Source: Acidianus brierleyi
Lineage (GTDB): Archaea; Thermoproteota; Thermoprotei_A; Sulfolobales; Sulfolobaceae
Assembly: GCF_003201835.2 (NCBI RefSeq)
Contig: NZ_CP029289.2
Location: forward strand, 2,302,501-2,366,500
DNA: 64,000 nucleotides
Direction of reading: 5' to 3'
The number at the start of each line of letters is the position of its first letter. The first letter of the stretch is position 1. The position numbers and the translations under genes are program-made. This document shows positions 19,067 through 28,685 of this stretch, one piece after another. Below the pieces are notes generated by a model. It did not search any database, was not told the origin of the DNA, and worked only from the letters and a program-made list of their open reading frames with translations.

Positions 19067-22000
19067 ATGAAAAGAATTGTAATCTTAGGATTTTTAATAT
19101 TATTTGTTATAAATATTATGATACCATATTCGTACTATAACTCTTCATCATATTCAGTGTCAAATATTCAGAACTATACAAATAAATTATCGACAAACCT
19201 CCATGAATATTTACCTCCAGCTAAAGGAAATATTTCCTTATCCAATAAATTTGAACCAGAAGGAGTAAACGTATATGCTGCCTACAGTTCGGAACCAGCT
19301 CCTATGGGAATAGCGGATTATGGAATAGGACCTAATGGTCCATTCGTTAGAAGTACGACTCAGTTTTTAGGAAAGATCTACCTTAATGAGTTAAGCGATG
19401 AAAGCACATTAAATAATCACGAGGTATCATTTCAGTTAAATGTGGTTCTTAATTATAACTATAATGGATATAACTATGCCCTATGGGTTCAAGACGTAGC
19501 GTTCTTTAATTCTTCAAATGATTTTATGTACTTTGAAAATAATATATGGAATTTTTCAGCATACAAAGCTAATGTAACAAATTTAGTAGGAAATGGAAAT
19601 ATATACTTATACAATTCCCAAACATACTATGCTTATGTTGCGTGGAATTACCCTGGAAGTCCTACAACATTAACCCTTCCTACAACAATATATCTTTTAG
19701 TTAACGTGAGCACAAATTCCTTAGGTCAACCGGTTATTTATTTCTGGTATAATGATGGGTTTGGTTGGGTAAACTATGACGTAGTTAGAGTAACTAATGT
19801 AAGCAATACTAATAATGTTTATTTTCTAATTGATGGGTACCAGTATACTCCTTCTGGTAATTTTTATGATGCCGAATTAGACATGGTAGGACCAGGAGAT
19901 GGATCATGTGCATACATTTATAGTTCTAATGTAGAGATGAGTTTGGAATATTGGAATGGACATAATTTTCAAGGAATAAGGAACGCATACAACTTCGGTT
20001 CAGACACAGCAGAGACTTCTAATAACGTTATAGACAGTTCATATTATTTTGTACTTAGAGGATATCTTATAGCAGGATTACATACCGGTCAAGGTAGTTT
20101 AGGTCCATTATGGAATCAAAATTCAGTATCTACCTTAATTGTAAATACCGGGATTGACAATGGATATATAGTAGTTTATAATTCCAGTTATCCATATTCT
20201 TCAGCATATGTTGAATACGAAATTCCATTCTACAATGATACAGTAGAATTAACACTCGTCTCTATGGATTATGCAGTCTTGGTTTATAATCAGAATAATC
20301 AATTAGTAGGAGAGGCAAACGTAAACGCTCCTTACGGTAGTGCAAGAACTGGAGTTACACAATTTAACGTTTTTACCGTTACTTCAACAACTTTGGATGA
20401 GGGATCTTCAACATCTGTAACTATCAATTTAAATGCCTATGGTGACGTGAACTTAAACGTTATAGTACCTGAGGGCATTTCTTACAACATTCAAAATCCA
20501 ATTTACGTTGATGGTCAAGGTACTGACGTCCTAACTTTGTACGCTTCTAATATATCTCAAGGCGTATATACAATAATTATTAACGCCTCATTATTTACAG
20601 GATTTTATAAAACAGTTTACATTACACTTTATGTTGGACAACCACTTTATACTGTATCATTCTCTTATTCGGTAATAGGACAGCCTTTACCTGAATCTCC
20701 ACAATTAACTTTAGATTTTCCCAACGGGAGTATAATATCCTTAGCCATATCATCAACAGTTCTCAAATTACCTTCTGGGACTAAATATTCTGTGCAAAAT
20801 ACTATAGGTTTACAAAATGGCATAAGGTGGACTACTGATAATTTAACTTCTGGGACAATTTATGGCCAAGAATCTATAAACATTGTATATTTTGAGCAAT
20901 TCCTAGTGTCATTTAATTACGAAGTTCAAGGAGGACAAGGTTATGAATTACCTATAATAACGTATAATTATTTTGGGCACATGATTCAAACTACGCCCAA
21001 TACCGTATGGGTAGATTATGATTCTCCATATAGTTATCAAAGTATATTGTCAGGTTCAAATTCTCAAGAAAGATGGATTGCTTTCTCCTATTCTGGAATA
21101 GTCGCTTCGCCTGGTACAATTAATATATATTATTATAATGAGTACTACGTAAACGTTAATTCCCCTATAAGTATTTATGCTATAATAAACGGAACAAATT
21201 CTACATTAGTTTCTAACTGGTATATTCAAGGAACTTCTGTAAAAGTGGAAAATTTGACTTATTATCCTTCTTTAGGTGAGAGGGAAGTTATAACTTCAAT
21301 ATCTCCTTCTTCATTTACAGTAAACTCTTCAACAAAAATTAACGTTAACGTCATTACACAGTTCCATGTTAATGTTAATTCTCCTATTCCACTCTATGCA
21401 TTGCTTAATAACACAAATGTTACGCTAAAATCTGGATGGTATAATGCTAACTCTGTCATAAAAGTGGAGAATTTGACTTATTATCCATCAATCTATGAAA
21501 GATACGTTATTACGAATATTTCACCGTCTAGCCTTATTGTTGATAAGCCTTCAACTATTTCAGTAAAAACATTAAAACAGTATTACATAACTATATCGTC
21601 TCAAGTTCCATTATATGCAATAATAAACAATTACAATACAAGCTTAATGTCTAACTGGTATAATCAAGGTACTAAAATAGCGATCGAGAATTTGACTTAT
21701 TATCCTTCTTTAGGTGAGAGGGAAGTTATAACTTCAATATCTCCTTCTTCATTTATAGTAAACTCTCCAACTAACGTAAGCGCTAGCATTATTGTCCAAT
21801 TCCTCATAAAAGTTAATTCTCAAATCCCAGTTAAAGCTACAATAAATGGTAGTTTAACATATCTAAACTCTTCATGGATTAATAAGAATTCAATAATAAA
21901 CATAGAGAATTATACTTATTATGTGAATAGTGAAGAAAGGTATGTAATAACTAACATAACTCCGCAATCTGTGACCTTAACTAAACCTCTAACATTTACT

Positions 22001-22288
22001 ATTGGAGCACAAAAGCAATACTCTGTAAAAATAAATGGAATATTAAATTGGTACAATGCAGGATCCAAAATATACCTTAATGCTTCAGTACCATTTTATG
22101 ATAATGGAGAATTCAAAGGAACCTATGACGTATTACCCGGATCGCCAATAACTGTTAATGGTCCTATACAAGAGAATCTAGTAGAAACTCCTAATTACGT
22201 GGTTGTAGGCAGTATCTTTACTGCTGCAAGTGCTGCCATAATTGTAGCCCTTCTCTTCATAGTAATGAGAAAGAAAACTAAGAAGTAA
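19067..22288 (+). CDS. Thermopsin-family (A5) acid protease with C-terminal repeats and membrane anchor
   Basis: The protein has 1,073 residues. An N-terminal hydrophobic signal (about 3-20) is followed by a thermopsin-like catalytic region with YSSEPAPMGIADYGIG (about 73-88), HEVSFQLNVVLNYN, ALWVQDVAFFN and AELDMVGPGDGS (about 268). Thermopsins are secreted pepsin-like endopeptidases active in hot acid and are common in Sulfolobales. The C-terminal third has four tandem units of about 73 residues (about 692-984), each with an ENLTYYP-type motif, then a final hydrophobic helix and basic MRKKTKK. It is therefore probably held at the cell surface. Repeats 1 and 3 are almost identical in DNA (21,248-21,325 and 21,690-21,767). 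A TATA box at 19,036-19,047 fits a leaderless ATG. Confidence 0.85.
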   Translation: MKRIVILGFLILFVINIMIPYSYYNSSSYSVSNIQNYTNKLSTNLHEYLPPAKGNISLSNKFEPEGVNVYAAYSSEPAPMGIADYGIGPNGPFVRSTTQFLGKIYLNELSDESTLNNHEVSFQLNVVLNYNYNGYNYALWVQDVAFFNSSNDFMYFENNIWNFSAYKANVTNLVGNGNIYLYNSQTYYAYVAWNYPGSPTTLTLPTTIYLLVNVSTNSLGQPVIYFWYNDGFGWVNYDVVRVTNVSNTNNVYFLIDGYQYTPSGNFYDAELDMVGPGDGSCAYIYSSNVEMSLEYWNGHNFQGIRNAYNFGSDTAETSNNVIDSSYYFVLRGYLIAGLHTGQGSLGPLWNQNSVSTLIVNTGIDNGYIVVYNSSYPYSSAYVEYEIPFYNDTVELTLVSMDYAVLVYNQNNQLVGEANVNAPYGSARTGVTQFNVFTVTSTTLDEGSSTSVTINLNAYGDVNLNVIVPEGISYNIQNPIYVDGQGTDVLTLYASNISQGVYTIIINASLFTGFYKTVYITLYVGQPLYTVSFSYSVIGQPLPESPQLTLDFPNGSIISLAISSTVLKLPSGTKYSVQNTIGLQNGIRWTTDNLTSGTIYGQESINIVYFEQFLVSFNYEVQGGQGYELPIITYNYFGHMIQTTPNTVWVDYDSPYSYQSILSGSNSQERWIAFSYSGIVASPGTINIYYYNEYYVNVNSPISIYAIINGTNSTLVSNWYIQGTSVKVENLTYYPSLGEREVITSISPSSFTVNSSTKINVNVITQFHVNVNSPIPLYALLNNTNVTLKSGWYNANSVIKVENLTYYPSIYERYVITNISPSSLIVDKPSTISVKTLKQYYITISSQVPLYAIINNYNTSLMSNWYNQGTKIAIENLTYYPSLGEREVITSISPSSFIVNSPTNVSASIIVQFLIKVNSQIPVKATINGSLTYLNSSWINKNSIINIENYTYYVNSEERYVITNITPQSVTLTKPLTFTIGAQKQYSVKINGILNWYNAGSKIYLNASVPFYDNGEFKGTYDVLPGSPITVNGPIQENLVETPNYVVVGSIFTAASAAIIVALLFIVMRKKTKK

Positions 22289-22827
22289 AGTGATTTTTTA
22301 TTACCTTAGCTAAATCAAAAATCTTAAGTTAGCAACGTCTGATAAAAAGGAATACGAAATTGCCGTAAAAGAAGTCAATGCATATCTAATATAAGAGTAA
22401 AATATTAGCTAAAGTGAATCGCTACGCCATTACTGATAGATCGAAAATATATTTATAAATATAAATTTAACTAAATGCAATATTTTTATATACAAAGAAA
22501 TAATTTCTTATATATGTTATTAAGCATATTAAGAAAAATTTATTAAACAATAAATATGAATAAAATTATATTTTATCACATATATTAATATTATTTTTCA
22601 AATGATATACCCAATCCTATATCATATGAAAATACTTTGTTGGTTATTTCAATTTTTCTCAAGGTTAACGTTAACTTACCTTTAATCAAACGTTTAATTT
22701 AGTATTTGTCTTGATCTAGAGAGCTCAAGGCGTGAGAAAATTCAACAATTCACAAAGCATTAGTACTCCCAAATACTGAAAGTTTACTTTCTTTATCTTT
22801 TAATAATGATCTCCTATAATGTATATT
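22289..22827. other. Intergenic, promoter of the CARF-PIN gene at its end
   Basis: This is about 540 bp of A+T-rich sequence without a supported ORF. A TATA-like CTTTTAATAA near 22,796-22,805 is about 26 bp before the chosen start at 22,828. Otherwise I see nothing. Confidence 0.5.
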
Positions 22828-24006
22828 ATGGAACTTGGAGTATTAGGTTCAAACAAGCTCGTTACTACGACAAACGCAATATTTACAGAAATTTTTACTG
22901 GGATATTTCCAGATAAAATAAGTATATTGTCTCAAGATTCATCTAATGTAGACTTCACTCCCTTAAAAAAAGCCTTAAAAATTTTGGGTATTAACGCAGA
23001 AATACAGAATAAGATAGTAGGAGAAGAGTTCGAAAAATGGATAGAATTTATGGAAAAATATTCTCCAGATATTTTAGACATAACTCCAGGAAGAAAAATA
23101 ATGGCTTTATCTTCCATTTATTCTAAATCTAAAGAAATAAGGTATGTATATTTGAAAGAAGAGGAGAAGGGATACAGAATATTTGGCTGGGTACCTTTTA
23201 GTGAATTAAAAGTATATAATATAATAACAAAAGCTCAACTTAACTTAAAACCTTTAAAAACAGTTAATGGAGGAAGAGCAGAACTGGACATTGAAGGTCT
23301 AACTTCCCTTTATAATATACTGAGTTTAAACGGAAAAGTGGACATTGAAAGTGAGAGTGACGAGGAAATTGAAAAGCTATGTAAGATGAGATCCGGAATT
23401 TTAGAGTTTGATGAGGAGAATGTAATAAGGGATAAGATAGCTCAAGGGGATAAAATAACTTTTGATACTAACGCGTTCATATATCTCGGATATAGGTTAA
23501 AGAAATATGGATCAAACGTTATTCCTTTAAGGAAAGTATACGACGAGTTAGAATATAATTCAACAGGATCAAGACCCGACGATAAGACTAAAATGTTTTT
23601 ACTAGGACTCTCGTCCTATAGATTTTTACATAATCCTCCTCCTTCAAACGTAAATAAAGGTGGAGATGAAGGAATTTTGAGCGAAGTAAAAGAAAAAATG
23701 AAGGAGAACGGAAATATATGGTTTGTTACTCAGGATAGATTAGAATCTGAAAAAGCTAAAACTAGAGGTATTAATACAATTTTACTTAAAAACTTAAGGC
23801 CAAACCCTGATAAAATTAAAATGGGAAGCTATATTCATTGCCTTTCTGTATTTTCTAAGGTTAGACTTTCAATAAAAGATGAGGAAGTTATTACTATAAG
23901 TGACGGTAGTCCTTCAGAAGGACATTCTATGGTTAAAAGTGTGGAAGGTTTCAATTACGCAGAAGTAATAAAGAACATACAGGATTTTGTAAGATCAAAA
24001 CCTTGA
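22828..24006 (+). CDS. CARF-PIN fusion: predicted cyclic-oligonucleotide-activated nuclease
   Basis: Numbering is from the ATG at 22,819; I chose the one at 22,828 because it lies 26 bp from a TATA box. The N-terminal half looks like a CARF sensor: ILDITPGRKIMALSSIY (about 85-101) corresponds to the D(I/L)TGG(T/R)K ligand-binding loop of Csm6/Csx1-type proteins. The C-terminal half is PIN-like, with acids in order: FDTNAF (D216), YDELEY (E243/E245), GGDEGI (D283) and FVTQDRLESE (D306). PIN domains are metal-dependent nucleases. I infer an ancillary effector of type III CRISPR signalling in which a cyclic oligoadenylate switches on RNA or DNA cleavage. It lies 7 kb from Csx1 and 10 kb from the array. 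Confidence 0.7.
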   Translation: MELGVLGSNKLVTTTNAIFTEIFTGIFPDKISILSQDSSNVDFTPLKKALKILGINAEIQNKIVGEEFEKWIEFMEKYSPDILDITPGRKIMALSSIYSKSKEIRYVYLKEEEKGYRIFGWVPFSELKVYNIITKAQLNLKPLKTVNGGRAELDIEGLTSLYNILSLNGKVDIESESDEEIEKLCKMRSGILEFDEENVIRDKIAQGDKITFDTNAFIYLGYRLKKYGSNVIPLRKVYDELEYNSTGSRPDDKTKMFLLGLSSYRFLHNPPPSNVNKGGDEGILSEVKEKMKENGNIWFVTQDRLESEKAKTRGINTILLKNLRPNPDKIKMGSYIHCLSVFSKVRLSIKDEEVITISDGSPSEGHSMVKSVEGFNYAEVIKNIQDFVRSKP

Positions 24007-24043
24007 AGAAAACATATTAATACTTAAAGAAAAAGGATTTTTC

Positions 24044-24781
24044 ATGGAATGTAGAAAAGTTGCAGAATTAATTGCTTCCTCTTCTTATGCTATAGCGTTC
24101 ACCGGTGCGGGAATAAGTACTGCATCAGGGATTCCAGATTTTAGGGGACCTCAAGGAATTTGGAAAAAATATTCTCCAGATTTAGCATCAATAGAATATT
24201 TGGAGAAGGATCCTAAAGGCTTTTGGGAATTTTATTCTATGAGAATGAGAGGCTTATTTAACGCTGAACCTAATAAAGCACATTACGCATTAGCAGAATT
24301 AGAAAAAATGGGATTAATAAAAGCTGTAATAACTCAAAACATAGATGGTTTACATCAAAAGGCTGGGTCAAAAAACGTTATTGAGATTCACGGCACAATG
24401 CAAAGATCTTATTGCTCTTCATGTTATAGATCCTATCCTTCCTCAGAAGTTTTAAGTAAAATAGATAAAGGAGAATTACCTCCAAAATGTGACTGTGGAG
24501 GAATAATTAGGCCAGACGTAGTTCTTTTTGGAGAGCCTGTAAAAGACTTTGAGTACGCTAGAGAAATAGCTTTTGAAGCCGATCTTATAATTTCTATAGG
24601 CTCTTCATTAACAGTATATCCAGCAAATTTAATTCCGGAAATTGTAAAACATCATAATGGAAAATTAATTATAGTGAACATGGAAGAAACTCCTTTAGAT
24701 AATATTGCCGACGAGATTATCAGAGATCCAATAGAAGAATTTCTACCTTGTGTTTTAGACGAAATAAAAAGAATTTTATAA
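24044..24781 (+). CDS. sir2: Sir2-family NAD-dependent protein deacylase
   Basis: The 245-residue sirtuin contains GAGISTASGIPDFRG (NAD loop, about 21-35), TQNIDGLHQKAG (about 98-109), the catalytic His in IEIHGTM and a zinc ribbon with CSSC and CDC cysteines (about 124-152). In Sulfolobus a close relative deacetylates the chromatin protein Alba. It begins 37 bp after the CARF-PIN gene, but a TATA-like ATATTAATAC at about 24,011-24,020 suggests its own leaderless transcript. Length and motifs are those of the stand-alone enzyme, not of the longer Sir2 domains in defence systems. Confidence 0.9.
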   Translation: MECRKVAELIASSSYAIAFTGAGISTASGIPDFRGPQGIWKKYSPDLASIEYLEKDPKGFWEFYSMRMRGLFNAEPNKAHYALAELEKMGLIKAVITQNIDGLHQKAGSKNVIEIHGTMQRSYCSSCYRSYPSSEVLSKIDKGELPPKCDCGGIIRPDVVLFGEPVKDFEYAREIAFEADLIISIGSSLTVYPANLIPEIVKHHNGKLIIVNMEETPLDNIADEIIRDPIEEFLPCVLDEIKRIL

Positions 24782-24793
24782 GATTAATTATTT

Positions 24794-25900
24794 TTAGGCA
24801 ATTCTCTTACCTTTTGTTTCAGCAACTAAAGCTAAACATATTAAAGTTATAATAATATAAGGCAAGACTACTATCAATATTTGATAATTAGTTATTCTCA
24901 AAATAGTTGGAGCGATTGATCCACCCATTATACTTGCTAACTGGTAAGAAAAGTTGGATGCAGTAATGCGATATTTTTTATCGAATAATTCAGTAAATAA
25001 AGAAGATTGTGGAGCGTATAATGCCGCATCAGATACTGAAAGCGTTAATTCACCTAATATGAATTTTAAAGGAAAAAGGGAGGCTCCCAAAATCATTAAC
25101 ATTGTTCCATTTAATATTACCATACGTCGTCCTATTACATCACTTAAATAGCCGAACATTGGCATTAATAACAACTGCACCGAAATTGAAACTATAACAA
25201 TCATAGATACAACGTTAGTTGAAATAGATTTTGCAAACACATAAGAAGTAAATATATAAAAATTTGCACTTTCACTCATTTTTATTCCTATTGCTTTAAG
25301 AATATTTCTCCAATCGTTCTTGAGAGCATCAAAAATAGGCAGTTTTGATCTATTTTCTACTTTTACGTTCTTTAGGTCCTTAATCAAATAAAATGAAATT
25401 AAAGAAATTATTATAATAAATATTAATGAAAATCTCCATCCTCCTAAGTACGAGAAAACGGAAAGAAGAAAAATTGAAAAAGACGACAAAATTACTGATA
25501 TCGGAACTGCTAATTGAATTATACTTGCCATAAATCCTCTAAACTTTGAAGTATTATATGCCTCAACTATTATTGTACTAGCCCCTCCCCACTCTCCGCC
25601 TAAACTTAGACCTTGTAGAAACCTAAATAACACTATAGTATAATAATTATACAACAGTATTATCAAGATTGACGAAATTACCAATATTAACGCAGTTAAG
25701 AACAATACAGTTTTTCTACTAATCTTATCTCCAATATATCCAAAAAGTATACTTCCGCTTACTCTTCCTATAAAACCCAGAATGAAAATTATTACACCAA
25801 ACACAATTGGAAAGATGAATAATGAAATTTGAGAAATGAGAAAAAAGGCGTACCACTGGGAAACTGTTAAAAGTAAGCCTCCCAAAAGTAAATTCTTCAT
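24794..25900 (-). CDS. MFS transporter, metabolite:H+ symporter-like
   Basis: The 368-residue protein has about 11-12 helices. It shows the signature GYIGDKISRKTVLF between helices 2 and 3, RFLQGLSLGGEWGGAS after helix 4, and the second-half copy GYLSDVIGRRMVIL. The GGEWGG motif is typical of the sugar/organic-acid symporter branch. The N terminus begins close to the first helix, so it is slightly shorter than average (about 400-430). It is convergent with sir2, and the substrate is not apparent. Confidence 0.8.
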   Translation of the reverse strand: MKNLLLGGLLLTVSQWYAFFLISQISLFIFPIVFGVIIFILGFIGRVSGSILFGYIGDKISRKTVLFLTALILVISSILIILLYNYYTIVLFRFLQGLSLGGEWGGASTIIVEAYNTSKFRGFMASIIQLAVPISVILSSFSIFLLSVFSYLGGWRFSLIFIIIISLISFYLIKDLKNVKVENRSKLPIFDALKNDWRNILKAIGIKMSESANFYIFTSYVFAKSISTNVVSMIVIVSISVQLLLMPMFGYLSDVIGRRMVILNGTMLMILGASLFPLKFILGELTLSVSDAALYAPQSSLFTELFDKKYRITASNFSYQLASIMGGSIAPTILRITNYQILIVVLPYIIITLICLALVAETKGKRIA

Positions 25901-26117
25901 AGGGTAGAAAAGTAAAAACTAGATTTTAAGCGAATGTAGAATATCTACTATTCCATTAAATTATAGAAATTAGCCATTTTTGTATTCTTAAAGTCTTTTC
26001 TTTATGCTATAAAGGTAAAGAAGTGCTTTGTGGGTTAGTTCAATATATTTCAATAGAATGATACAGTAAAAATATGTTTCTATAGAAAATAATATCTCTC
26101 CTAAATAATTTACTATA

Positions 26118-26998
26118 CTACTTCTTGACCTCAAAGCCCTTAGCTCGACCAACAACGAGGTTAGCCATGTACATCATCCAAGCATAAGCCAAACTAGCTT
26201 AGCCTCAACAACTTGACCAGCAAAACTTGTAGCCCTAACAGACTCACCAAATGCTTAACAACAGAGAACAAGGATTCAACCAACCACCTATTACCATAAC
26301 CCTTCTCATCCCGCCAACCCTCATAACCCAATCTCAAGAACTCACGAACATTCCTTCTCCTAGCAGGATGACCACACCTAAAGCGTTCTTCCTAGGAGGA
26401 ACGGCCACATCAACACCAAGATTATAAATCTCGCCATCGTAAGCCTTACCTAGAACCTCTTAACTTCCTTACCTCGCTCCTCCAAATCCTTCACGGTATT
26501 AGCTGCAGATTCAGCCTCGTTACTCGTCACCTCAGCGCTTACTATCTTGAACTCGTCCTTCTCCATAACTACTTCAATCTTAAGGAATTTTGAATCCCTC
26601 CTTTTGCCCCACTTTGCTACTACGTATTGTCCTCCTCTTGTTGTGCTTATTCCAGTACCGTCATCTACTTCAAGTTCGTCACTCGCTTCAGGGAAATTAA
26701 TATTCATGTTTCTTACCCTTTCCCATATTGTTGAATAATCTAGGCTTGTTGGGATTATCTTCATTTCTGCTAGTGCGCTTAGTACTCCTTCTATTGCTCT
26801 GTAGGGTAAGAATAAGTGTAGGAATGCTAGGAAGTCGTTGAACTCCTTTGGTGCCTTGTACTTGGTCTTAGCGTACCTGTTCTCTTCCTGGAGTAATTCC
26901 CACCAGTGTTCGAAGACGTAGAAGGGGAACATTAGCTTATATCTTGTTACCACGTTCTCATCGTACTTGCTCCAATCCCTAGTGTTCTTCTTTTCCAT
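26118..26998 (-). pseudogene. Broken IS5-family-type transposase
   Basis: The intact 5' part runs from the ATG at 26,998 to a premature stop near 26,450, with DDGTGISTTRGGQYVVAKWG, a DDE-type motif. The remaining C-terminal sequence is still readable in shifted frames down to 26,118: GEIYNLGVDVAVPPRKNA, REFLRLGYEGWRDEKGYGNR and a WLVESLFSVVKHL stretch that holds the last catalytic Glu. At least two frameshifts separate the pieces, so no full transposase can be made. I did not find clear terminal repeats. Confidence 0.75.
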
Positions 26999-27069
26999 GG
27001 GTAATACTCTGCATAATTACTTAAAAATTTTTGTATAATTCTGAAGCGATCCACAACGTACTAATGTTC

Positions 27070-28683
27070 TTAAAATTTTAAGGCTCTAAATATTAGGTCA
27101 TGTACTTTTAATGAGAATGTCCTTATTACACCGTATCCTGCAGGAGAAGCTTGAAGAACATTTGCATATTCATCCATACCTATCTTCTCTAAAGCATCCT
27201 CGTCTGCCCTTAACGCAATTTTAGTATTTGCTAAAGTAAGTATTAAATCGTTTAAATCCGTAGGCCTATGTGTTGCCAATATTGTTCCTATTCCCCTAAC
27301 TCTACCTAATCTCATGATCTTATTTATCAATCTTTCTAAAGCCTCCTTCTCATCATCTCCCCTCTTACTTTGAGGAAAATATTCGTGAGCCTCATCAAAT
27401 ATCATTAAGAAAGGCGTCTCCTTACCCTGATTTTTGTATTTTTTATCAATCAGTTCGAATATTCTTTCTGCAATAATGAAAGCAGTCATTGTAGCAGTGG
27501 ATACACCCTTTTCCAAAACCCATCTAAGGTCAACTACAGATTTCGCTGGAGTATCATTAATCAATTCGTCGTAGTCAGGTTCATCAAGATAGCTATTCCC
27601 TTTTTCATTACTTATTCTAACGTCCAGTATACCAGTGTTTTTCAGGAGAGTAACTGACCTAATTATATTATCTTGAGTACTACTATGCAAACGCATTCCT
27701 TTCATCACTTCCACGCATTCATCCTCCCAACTGTCTATGGTTCCTTCGCAAGATTCTGTTATTATTTTAAAGAAGGAGGCTCCTTGAGCAGAAAAGAAAG
27801 GAGAAACGTCAGGAATTAACTTATAAGTTTTACTTAATCTAAAAGCAACTAAATAAATTGTTAATTCTTTTTCTCCATTTTTTAGTACAACTTTATTTCC
27901 ATCTATTTTATCAATTTTATAGTTAGAAAGGTTACTTCTTGCTAGGAAAGTAGAAATGAAATTTGTAATTTTACCTGAATAATCCCTTGGAACTGGAACT
28001 ATAATGTTACCTCCTATCTCAGCTGCAGGTTTAACGTAATCTCCTTGAATGTCAAAAACAACCAAAGGAATATGAGCATTTTTCATTATTACCTTAAGTA
28101 AATTTGTTTTTCCTGCTCCAGTAGTTCCAACCACTAAAACATGATGTCTCAATATCTCTCCAGTTAACTTAACTTCGATTCCCATTTCCTTGTATCCTTC
28201 AATAACTTTTCCAATACTTATACCATCGTCTGGAAGACCAAGCATTCTTTTTACGAAGAGTATATTAGGAACAAAAATAGGACTCTGAGGATCAATAGGA
28301 GAAGACGGTGGTACAACTTCACCGTCTACCTCTTCAGATAATAACTCTATAGTTAAGGAAAGCGGAGTAGTAATTCCGGAAGTATCTTCAGTAGGAGACA
28401 AAGCAGGTATTTTAGAAACTGCCAGAATATCAGACCTTTCAACTTCAGTTATTCTTCCTAGAACTAAAGTTTTAGATACTGGAAGGGAGATTCCTAGATA
28501 GCTACCAATAAGAAATTTTTTGGATAGATAAACGTCAAAAGGTACTTCAGCTTTAATTTCCTTATTTTCCTTACCGTGAGATATTGGAGAAACCCTGGAA
28601 GCTAAGCCTACTACTTCACCTTCCTTTCCTGCTTTCATCTTGGCCTCTTCCACTAATTCCCTTATGTTTTCTCTTTCAATCAT
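27070..28683 (-). CDS. herA: HerA-type DNA translocase/helicase
   Basis: This 537-residue FtsK/HerA ATPase forms hexameric rings that pump DNA to the NurA nuclease. An N-terminal HAS-barrel-like region is followed by Walker A GTTGAGKT (residues 186-193), Walker B FLMIFDEAHEYF (about 416-427), the RLGRVRGIGTILATHRP stretch and the C-terminal arm. The start is 2 bp after the nurA stop, so the two are cotranscribed. In the usual archaeal repair operon, herA and nurA enclose mre11 and rad50, which are missing here; this may be a second HerA-NurA set in a defence-rich segment. Confidence 0.87.
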   Translation of the reverse strand: MIERENIRELVEEAKMKAGKEGEVVGLASRVSPISHGKENKEIKAEVPFDVYLSKKFLIGSYLGISLPVSKTLVLGRITEVERSDILAVSKIPALSPTEDTSGITTPLSLTIELLSEEVDGEVVPPSSPIDPQSPIFVPNILFVKRMLGLPDDGISIGKVIEGYKEMGIEVKLTGEILRHHVLVVGTTGAGKTNLLKVIMKNAHIPLVVFDIQGDYVKPAAEIGGNIIVPVPRDYSGKITNFISTFLARSNLSNYKIDKIDGNKVVLKNGEKELTIYLVAFRLSKTYKLIPDVSPFFSAQGASFFKIITESCEGTIDSWEDECVEVMKGMRLHSSTQDNIIRSVTLLKNTGILDVRISNEKGNSYLDEPDYDELINDTPAKSVVDLRWVLEKGVSTATMTAFIIAERIFELIDKKYKNQGKETPFLMIFDEAHEYFPQSKRGDDEKEALERLINKIMRLGRVRGIGTILATHRPTDLNDLILTLANTKIALRADEDALEKIGMDEYANVLQASPAGYGVIRTFSLKVHDLIFRALKF

Positions 28684-28685
28684 GT

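Noticed and set aside
24044..24781. Sir2 as a defence effector operating with the CARF-PIN gene
   Set aside because: Length and zinc motif are those of the ordinary stand-alone sirtuin, and it appears to have its own promoter.
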